The position numbers and the translations under genes are program-made. The notes under the pieces are model-generated. The model was not told the origin of the DNA and made no database searches. It saw only the letters and a program-made list of their open reading frames with translations. 12,171 nt of DNA. Source: CAZXCQ01 sp964639275. Its GTDB lineage: Bacteria; Desulfobacterota; DSM-4660; Desulfatiglandales; Desulfatiglandaceae. Shown here in pieces: positions 7,591-12,171 of the stretch. Location of the stretch: positions 1 through 12,171 of the forward strand of contig CAZXCQ010000194.1 of the NCBI GenBank assembly GCA_964639275.1. Reading direction: 5' to 3'. The stretch's first letter is position 1. Every line of letters begins with the position of its first letter.

Positions 7591-7624
7591 TTTGACCGCA
7601 TCTGACAAAACCCTATGTTATAAT
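7591..7624 (+). promoter_or_regulatory. Extended -10 promoter, copy B of the shared motif
   Basis: It ends in TGTTATAAT (7616-7624), an extended -10 about 43 bases before ATG 7668, the same distance as copy A from its gene. It matches 2227-2260 at 27 of 34 positions with no gaps. TTTGAC (7591-7596) is -35-like, but its 22-base spacing to the -10 is too long for an ordinary sigma-70 promoter. The upstream conservation is therefore more likely a regulator site. Confidence 0.65.
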
Positions 7625-7654
7625 GCCAATTCAGAGTGGCGAATAATGGATTGT

Positions 7655-7661
7655 AAAGGAG
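7655..7661 (+). promoter_or_regulatory. Ribosome binding site of the zinc-ribbon gene
   Basis: AAAGGAG lies 6 bases before ATG 7668 and supports that start. Confidence 0.65.
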
Positions 7662-7667
7662 TGGATT

Positions 7668-8111
7668 ATGGACTGGGACGATGATTTTGATACTGGACAT
7701 GACGACATAGCCCATGGCGCACACCGCGACAACTCCATGCCCGAGAAAAACCTTTTAGGGGGACTTGATCCTCTGGACATTACCAATCCGGCCAGCGCGT
7801 ACCTCTTCCTGAGTGACGATGCCCAGGATGAAATCAACGGGAGCGACAAGAAAAATATGAAATGCCTCTCCTGCAGTTATCGATTCATGGGCGATATCTA
7901 TGACAGGTGTCCGAAGTGCGAAAGTCTCAATACCGAAGAAGTCTTGTCATTCACCGATCATGATGAGGGTGGTGAAAGCGACAACATGAGATGCCTCAGT
8001 TGTGGGCAAACGTTCTTTGGGGAAATGTATGATCGGTGCCCGGAATGCTTTAGCATGGATACTGAAGAAATTGGGGATGAGACTAATGAAGTTGTAAGCT
8101 TGTTTGAATGA
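7668..8111 (+). CDS. Acidic protein with two tandem four-cysteine zinc ribbons
   Basis: A 147-residue, strongly acidic protein. The N-terminal 60 residues (MDWDDDFD onward, then LDPLDITNPASAYLFLSDDA) are low in charge balance and probably partly disordered. Two rubredoxin-like zinc ribbons follow. Ribbon 1 uses C66/C69 and C81/C84, ribbon 2 C109/C112 and C124/C127. They repeat with a 43-residue period and share CLSC, a YDRCP core and a trailing TEE, indicating internal duplication. Each would bind Zn or Fe. No catalytic residues are visible, so a binding or adaptor role is the likeliest reading. It has its own promoter, which closely matches the one in front of the YhaO/YhaN pair, suggesting co-regulation. 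It is a real gene (clear start, composition and motifs); its molecular function is unknown. Confidence 0.85.
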   Translation: MDWDDDFDTGHDDIAHGAHRDNSMPEKNLLGGLDPLDITNPASAYLFLSDDAQDEINGSDKKNMKCLSCSYRFMGDIYDRCPKCESLNTEEVLSFTDHDEGGESDNMRCLSCGQTFFGEMYDRCPECFSMDTEEIGDETNEVVSLFE

Positions 8112-8331
8112 CCAGGTCCATAATAAGCATCAGAGTCGAAATGTCTCTTCCAAACGTAAATTACGGCAGAAGGATAAGAAATCGTCGCAAATCGGCGGTT
8201 GTGTCAGGAAGTTGGAAGAACAAGGTCAAGAAAGGAAATTGAATCAGATACATAGAAGTTATCCAAACCTTAGAACCGAAAACTCAGACCCAAAAGAAAC
8301 TTTTAAGGAGTGGAGGTGCCCTCATGTTTAA
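8104..8331 (+). CDS. Doubtful small basic ORF in the gap after the zinc-ribbon gene
   Basis: A 75-codon reading frame starts at TTG 8104, inside the end of the zinc-ribbon gene. It stops at TAA 8329-8331, just inside the next gene. It is rich in Lys, Arg, Gln, Asn and Ser and resembles no family I know. There is no ribosome site. A competing frame begins at ATG 8108, which overlaps the upstream TGA as ATGA and would be translationally coupled; it encodes 43 basic residues. Either may be chance. Apart from these frames the 212-base gap shows only the ribosome site of the next gene. Confidence 0.2.
   Translation: MNDQVHNKHQSRNVSSKRKLRQKDKKSSQIGGCVRKLEEQGQERKLNQIHRSYPNLRTENSDPKETFKEWRCPHV
8312..8316 (+). 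promoter_or_regulatory. Ribosome binding site of the gene at 8324
   Basis: GGAGG, in the context AAGGAGTGGAGG, lies 7 bases before ATG 8324. The AAGGAGTGGA string resembles AAGGAGTGGA before ATG 7668. Confidence 0.6.
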
Positions 8332-9115
8332 GTTCAGTGATGATCCATTGAAAAGGCTCCAGCAGCTTAGAGAATTATCAGAGGAAGAGAAAAGAGACAT
8401 ACAGTCAGTAATAACTCAGAACAGCCCGATTAAGCCTTGGCCTTATGCCATGCCAGGTTCAGTCGCACCATGGGTTGTCACCATGGGTGTATCACCTGGA
8501 AATAGCCCGTCAGAGGAATATAAGGATAGACCTGCTCTTAGAAGAGCTCCGGGGCCTCCTCCCACTTTTGGAGAGCCACACCGCGATTTCTATTATCGAG
8601 ATAAGAAAGGATTTTGGGATAGAATTAGGATTTTAAGTTGCTCTTTTATGAGAAGAGAGATGCCCCTAATAAGTAACGAGGACGCCCTTTCACTGTGCGC
8701 ACACTTGAATTTGGGTACTGTTCAGGCGGGTAACGCAGGACAAAAACCTTTTGAAGATGACATTATCCCTTGGGTTTCTTCCTTGCTTAATTTGGTTTTC
8801 CAGCCAAACATACTGATATGTTTGGGATTAAAAGGAATCCTAAAGAAAAACCCAAGTGTTGCAGATCTTTGGAACCAAGGTGATGGTCTTAAAATAGACT
8901 GGAGTAAACCGGACTTTACACAAAAATTCTCAAAATCCGATAAGTATTCGTTTGACCTCTGGGTCAAAATTCGATCCAAGAGTGGTGGACCGATGGCTAT
9001 AGTGATGTGGCCGAATCATCCTGTCCGCCATCCTTTCACAGGGCAGCGCGGTTATAAGGTGTGGAAAGAAGCCATAGGCGAGGCATCCGCGTTGCTCAAG
9101 GCTCACGGTTTTTAA
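8324..9115 (+). CDS. Uncharacterised protein, possible distant uracil-DNA-glycosylase-like fold
   Basis: A 263-residue protein I cannot assign with confidence. Two motifs are suggestive. VVTMGVSPGNSP (51-62) resembles the glycine/proline motif that opens UDG-superfamily active sites (GINPG-type). WPNHPVRHPF (229-238), near the C-terminus, resembles the second active-site motif built around His-Pro. Between them, NILICLGLKGI (around 160-170) looks like the core beta-strand and Gly turn expected in this fold. The catalytic Asp/His pattern cannot be confirmed, and the order is only loosely consistent. A good ribosome site supports the start. The gene is AT-rich compared with the exonuclease that follows after a 17-base gap, so it may have a separate origin. 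Alternatives include an unrelated defence-associated protein. Confidence 0.72.
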   Translation: MFKFSDDPLKRLQQLRELSEEEKRDIQSVITQNSPIKPWPYAMPGSVAPWVVTMGVSPGNSPSEEYKDRPALRRAPGPPPTFGEPHRDFYYRDKKGFWDRIRILSCSFMRREMPLISNEDALSLCAHLNLGTVQAGNAGQKPFEDDIIPWVSSLLNLVFQPNILICLGLKGILKKNPSVADLWNQGDGLKIDWSKPDFTQKFSKSDKYSFDLWVKIRSKSGGPMAIVMWPNHPVRHPFTGQRGYKVWKEAIGEASALLKAHGF

Positions 9116-9132
9116 TTGCGTGGATAGCTGAT

Positions 9133-9945
9133 ATGCTTACACCTACTAAAGAATTTTCCTTCATAGCGTTTGATATCGAAACCACCGGGCTCACGCCAGT
9201 GGTGGACCGGATTGTTGAAATCGGGGCGGTTCGGTTCCGGGCGGGTGAGGTGCTGGACACGTTTCAGACGCTCGTGGACCCTGGAATTCCCATTTCCCCA
9301 GGGGCCACCGCAACCAACGGTATCACCGACGACATGGTAAAGGGCCAGCCCACGATCGAGAGGGTGCTGCCCGGGTTCATCGATTTCCTGGGTCAGGACA
9401 TACCTGTGGCCCACCATGCGCCCTTTGACGTGGACTTTCTGGCCATCGACATCTCACGGTTGAATCTGGAAGTTGCGAACCGGCCTGTGCTCGATACCTC
9501 CAGCATCCCCAAAGGCCTGTTTCCCCATGCCAACGCCTACAATCTCGAATATCTGGTTGAATTTCTCCACATCCCGACAGGTGTTCTTCACCGTGCCCTG
9601 GCCGATGCAGAGGCCTGTATGGGCGTTTTTAACCGATGTGTGGCAGAAATGGGCGGCTGGGAGCGGGCCACCATCGAGGAGATTCTGGAGCTGAACGGAC
9701 CGGCCTTAACCCTCTGCTCCAGAGAAATCGTGCTGGATGAGCCTTTTTATCCGCTGAAAGAGGCCCTTGAAAAGGGGATTGATCTGGAGATCCGATACCG
9801 GACGGCTGGCGGAAGCGTATCTGTCCGGAGAATTACGCCCCTTTCCATTGTGTCGTTCAGGGGAACCGCCATAATCGAGGCCTTCTGCCACCTGCGTAAT
9901 GACAAGCGCAATTTCAGACTCGACCGTATCCTGGAGATCCGATGA
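9133..9945 (+). CDS. DEDDh 3'-5' exonuclease (DnaQ-like) fused to a C-terminal WYL-like domain
   Basis: A 270-residue DnaQ/epsilon-like 3'-5' exonuclease. Exo I is FDIETTGL (D14, E16), Exo II is HHAPFDVDFL (D99), and Exo III of the DEDDh type is HRALADAEA (H153, D158). All catalytic acids and the His are present, so it should be active on DNA or RNA 3' ends with divalent metal. Residues about 195-270 look like a WYL-type module: IRYRTAGGSVSVRRITPL followed by IEAFCHLRNDKRNFRLDRI. The last string is very close to WYL-domain C-termini, which bind ligand or nucleic acid. I chose ATG 9133; a GTG at 9061 would add 24 residues but overlaps the previous gene by 55 bases. There is no strong ribosome site. 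The TGA overlaps the next ATG (ATGA), indicating coupling with the RecB-like nuclease. Confidence 0.87.
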   Translation: MLTPTKEFSFIAFDIETTGLTPVVDRIVEIGAVRFRAGEVLDTFQTLVDPGIPISPGATATNGITDDMVKGQPTIERVLPGFIDFLGQDIPVAHHAPFDVDFLAIDISRLNLEVANRPVLDTSSIPKGLFPHANAYNLEYLVEFLHIPTGVLHRALADAEACMGVFNRCVAEMGGWERATIEEILELNGPALTLCSREIVLDEPFYPLKEALEKGIDLEIRYRTAGGSVSVRRITPLSIVSFRGTAIIEAFCHLRNDKRNFRLDRILEIR

Positions 9946-11789
9946 CGATTCCTAAGCGAACCATCACCGGAAGCGTGATCTATTCCTACTTCAGATACCT
10001 CTGCCCCTACCATAGCTGGCTCCTGTTCAATGTGGGTCTGCCGGAGGTCGTTCCAGCTCCTTCGGAGAGGCTGTTGATGGCGTCGGGCATCAAACATGAG
10101 GAAGAGGCGCTCAGGTATTTCCAGAAGGAATATGGGAATTCCTGTGCGGTTATCGCAGGTGACGATGGTTTGAGCAATGAAAAGAATATCCTTATCCGGT
10201 TCGAACGGACCGTAGCCGCCATGTCAGACAGGAAACAGATCATCTATCACGGGATACTTTTGCCGGATGAGCGGCTGATCAAGGCGAGAGAAAGTGCAGG
10301 CACCATGGTCCCACGGGGGGAGACCGACTTTCTTTTCAGGATGGATAAGGTGGGGGAAGGCCGCTTTGACGGATACCATTATGAGGTGGGAGATGCCAAG
10401 TCCTCCCGCTCATCCAAGTTCTGTCAGCAGATGCAGGTTACCTTCTATTCATGGCTGTTAGGGGGCATACAGGGTGTTAGGCCTCAGTGCGGGAGGGTCC
10501 TGACCTGCCCCCTGGGGATTGAAGAGGAAAGCATGCCCTTCAGAGAAGAGCTTTTCCTGATCGACGACCATATCTGGACCCTGATGACCTTTCTGGAAGA
10601 AGAGTTCAGAGAGATCCTCGAAAAGAAGGAAGACGATTTCTTCTTTCACCCCAAGAGCGGCTGCGGGACCTGCCCCTTTTACGACCATTGCCTGGAGCGG
10701 GTCAACGCCTCAAATGACCTGTCGCTCCTTCCAGACATCCGAAAGATCCAGAAGCGCCATCTCAACAATGCTGGCATCAGGGATATCAACGCCCTTGCGA
10801 ATGCCGAGAATACTGTTCTTGAAACGGCAGCCCGGGCCACGGGCGTGACCTTTGAGGGTCTCGACAAAATCCGACGGCAGGCGACCGCTACGATAAGCGG
10901 GGAAGCAATCCCCAGGGGGAGCTTCGATTCCCCACGGGATGCCTGCCTCGCCATGACCGCAGGTGAACTGGATCTTCCAGGTGAAAACTCCGGCATCCGT
11001 GCCATTGATTTCACGGATCCATCCCTTGTCCATGTCCACTTTGACATGGAATCCAATCCCTACACAGGCACGGAATATTTCTTTGGCATCCTGGTCGATA
11101 CACCGGACAAAAGGGGAGGGAGGAAACAGGGTTCTCCGGAATTCTTCACAGCCCATACCTACTCCCCCGACGATGAGTTCAAGGCCTTTGAAGCGTTCCT
11201 GAGCAGAATGGACGCGATCCAAAAGGAGTCTGGAGAGGAGGGGTTCATCATCTTCCACTACGCCCATTATGAACCCACACACCTGATCCGGCTGGCTGAG
11301 AAATATAAGGGTCGCTCCAAAGACCTCGTCGACAGGGTCGATTATCTGAACCGGCAGATGGTGGACCTCTATAAACTGATTCGAAAGACCTATTTCCTGC
11401 CGGTCCCATCCTATTCCATCAAGGATGTGGTCCCCTGTATCCGGTCTCTCATGGAGAAAAAAGGACTGCCTGGCGGTCATGAATGGAAAAAGATCAAGTC
11501 TATGGCAGAGCTGGAACAGGAGCTTGCGGGAAGCGGCTGGTCAGGCCCTGAAATCCGGGAAAGCGTCAATGAGGTGCGGGAGGTCATGAAGCAATTTGAA
11601 CTGACAGACGAGGCCCTCATCTTTGATGCCTCGGCCGACATGTCAGTAGTCTGGTTCAACCTCTATGTGGAACGGAAAAAGCCGGTCTGGATGAAGCTAA
11701 TCGAGATCTATAACGCGGATGACCTGAAGGCCACCCGGGCTGTGGTGGACTGGTTCCTTTTCATGCAGGCCCACGATGAAGTGAAATGA
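9942..11789 (+). CDS. TM0106-type RecB-like Fe-S nuclease with C-terminal RNase H-like exonuclease domain
   Basis: A 615-residue two-nuclease protein. The N-terminal PD-(D/E)XK domain shows D129 (GETDFLF), D151-x-K153 (EVGDAK) and the QxxxY motif Q165-Y169. C21 together with CGTCPFYDHC (C241, C244, C250) makes the Cas4/AddB-style four-cysteine cluster site, predicted to hold 4Fe-4S. Residues about 260-315 resemble helix-hairpin-helix DNA-binding repeats (IRKIQKRHLNNAGI, then LDKIRRQA). The C-terminal half is an RNase H-like exonuclease of the YprB/RNase_H_2 type: FDMES (D368, E370), a His/Tyr-rich HYAHYEP block, and D593-D594 in YNADDLKATRAVVDW. This matches the TM0106-family RecB-like nucleases, which often precede or are fused to a UPF1/Dna2-like helicase. 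It sits in a tight operon, with ATGA overlaps on both sides. Confidence 0.9.
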   Translation: MTIPKRTITGSVIYSYFRYLCPYHSWLLFNVGLPEVVPAPSERLLMASGIKHEEEALRYFQKEYGNSCAVIAGDDGLSNEKNILIRFERTVAAMSDRKQIIYHGILLPDERLIKARESAGTMVPRGETDFLFRMDKVGEGRFDGYHYEVGDAKSSRSSKFCQQMQVTFYSWLLGGIQGVRPQCGRVLTCPLGIEEESMPFREELFLIDDHIWTLMTFLEEEFREILEKKEDDFFFHPKSGCGTCPFYDHCLERVNASNDLSLLPDIRKIQKRHLNNAGIRDINALANAENTVLETAARATGVTFEGLDKIRRQATATISGEAIPRGSFDSPRDACLAMTAGELDLPGENSGIRAIDFTDPSLVHVHFDMESNPYTGTEYFFGILVDTPDKRGGRKQGSPEFFTAHTYSPDDEFKAFEAFLSRMDAIQKESGEEGFIIFHYAHYEPTHLIRLAEKYKGRSKDLVDRVDYLNRQMVDLYKLIRKTYFLPVPSYSIKDVVPCIRSLMEKKGLPGGHEWKKIKSMAELEQELAGSGWSGPEIRESVNEVREVMKQFELTDEALIFDASADMSVVWFNLYVERKKPVWMKLIEIYNADDLKATRAVVDWFLFMQAHDEVK

Positions 11790-12121
11790 ACGCTGAACCT
11801 ATCACCGGCATCGATATCCTAAAATTCATTGACGGCGAATTCCGCACCGCGGCCCGGGATGTCCTGGAGCTTCATGGGCTTGATATAGGGGAGCGGGTTA
11901 AACAATTCAGGTGTCTGCCGCTCGTCCACGCTGGGAATTTTGTGTTCTCGTACACGGAGAATTTATCCAAGTTCCGAACAGGCGATTATGTGCTCCTGAA
12001 CCCTCATGTGCCGGAAATGAAGGGGGAAAGCATAAGCGGGGGGAGCAAACTGGTGATTCAGGTCCTGGATGAGGAAAAAAAGCGGCTCACCCTGGATGAT
12101 CCCTACAATTTCTGGGGGTAA
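11786..12121 (+). CDS. Small protein resembling the N-terminal region of a UPF1/Dna2-like helicase
   Basis: A 111-residue protein whose ATG overlaps the stop of the nuclease gene (ATGA). Residues about 60-105 read FRTGDYVLLNP, then KLVIQVLDEEKKRLTLDD. This resembles the OB-like stalk segment ahead of the Walker A motif in UPF1/IGHMBP2/Dna2-type SF1 helicases (a GD-V-L turn followed by strands ending in L-L-D). No Walker A is present, and it ends at TAA 12119-12121. It is therefore either a separate small subunit, an N-terminal fragment of a helicase cut by a stop or indel, or an unrelated beta-rich protein. The last 50 bases of the window give no clear continuation in any frame. It is part of the same operon by position. 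The identity is tentative; the coding call is good. Confidence 0.7.
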   Translation: MNAEPITGIDILKFIDGEFRTAARDVLELHGLDIGERVKQFRCLPLVHAGNFVFSYTENLSKFRTGDYVLLNPHVPEMKGESISGGSKLVIQVLDEEKKRLTLDDPYNFWG

Positions 12122-12171
12122 CCGTTCACGGGCATCATCGGCCTAATTTACGATTGTGCGCCTCGCCGTGA

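Noticed and set aside
9061..9132. GTG start at 9061 for the exonuclease
   Set aside because: The added 24 residues overlap the preceding gene by 55 bases and precede the normal family start. ATG 9133 puts the Exo I motif at the usual position near residue 14.
10710..11480. 256-codon open frame on the minus strand
   Set aside because: It is antisense to the well-supported RecB-like/RNase H gene. High GC lengthens such shadow frames, and no domain is visible.
1..12171. CRISPR array, tRNA, rRNA or insertion sequence
   Set aside because: I looked for regularly spaced direct repeats, transposase motifs and tRNA-like cloverleaf patterns by eye and saw none.

Overview
The window is a mosaic of DNA-metabolism genes, all on the + strand. 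It is probably from a Gram-negative anaerobe of the Desulfobacterota/Deltaproteobacteria type. That guess rests on moderate GC, Shine-Dalgarno-led ORFs, and the style of the acidic tandem zinc-ribbon protein and the RecB/exonuclease pair. No rRNA, tRNA, CRISPR array, integrase or insertion sequence is visible. The gene content looks like an accessory or defence-type island: nucleases, ATPases, a WYL domain and a decayed gene.

Layout. 1-207: 3' end of an unrecognised gene, apparently frameshifted near base 50. 208-461: AT-rich spacer containing an abortive ATG start for the next gene. 462-1676: RadA/Sms-like ATPase without the N-terminal zinc finger. 1700-2206: HNH-type zinc protein just downstream. 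2227-2260: extended -10 promoter. 2304-3560 and 3557-7060: YhaO/SbcD-like phosphoesterase and YhaN/SbcC-like SMC ATPase, coupled by a 4-base overlap. 7061-7667: roughly 600 bases without an intact gene, holding a degraded ADP-ribosylglycohydrolase (DraG-type) remnant and then a second copy of the promoter motif. 7668-8111: acidic protein with two tandem four-cysteine zinc ribbons. 8112-8323: weakly coding gap. 8324-9115: unrecognised protein with a faint resemblance to uracil-DNA glycosylases. 9133-9945, 9942-11789 and 11786-12121: GC-rich operon with ATGA overlaps, encoding a DEDDh exonuclease fused to a WYL-like domain, a TM0106-type RecB-like Fe-S nuclease with an RNase H-like C-terminus, and a small protein resembling the accessory region of a UPF1/Dna2-type helicase.

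Functional reading (inference). The left half looks like recombination and end-processing machinery: RadA-like branch-migration ATPase, HNH nuclease and an Mre11/Rad50-like pair. The right half is a nuclease operon in which the WYL-like domain could sense a ligand or nucleic acid. The 34-base promoter motif shared by the YhaO/YhaN operon and the zinc-ribbon gene (27 of 34 bases identical, with an exact TGTTATAAT core) suggests these two units are co-regulated. Composition changes abruptly around 9116 (counted: 65% GC in 9181-9240 against 38% in 8821-8880), so the right-hand operon probably has a different history from the genes before it.
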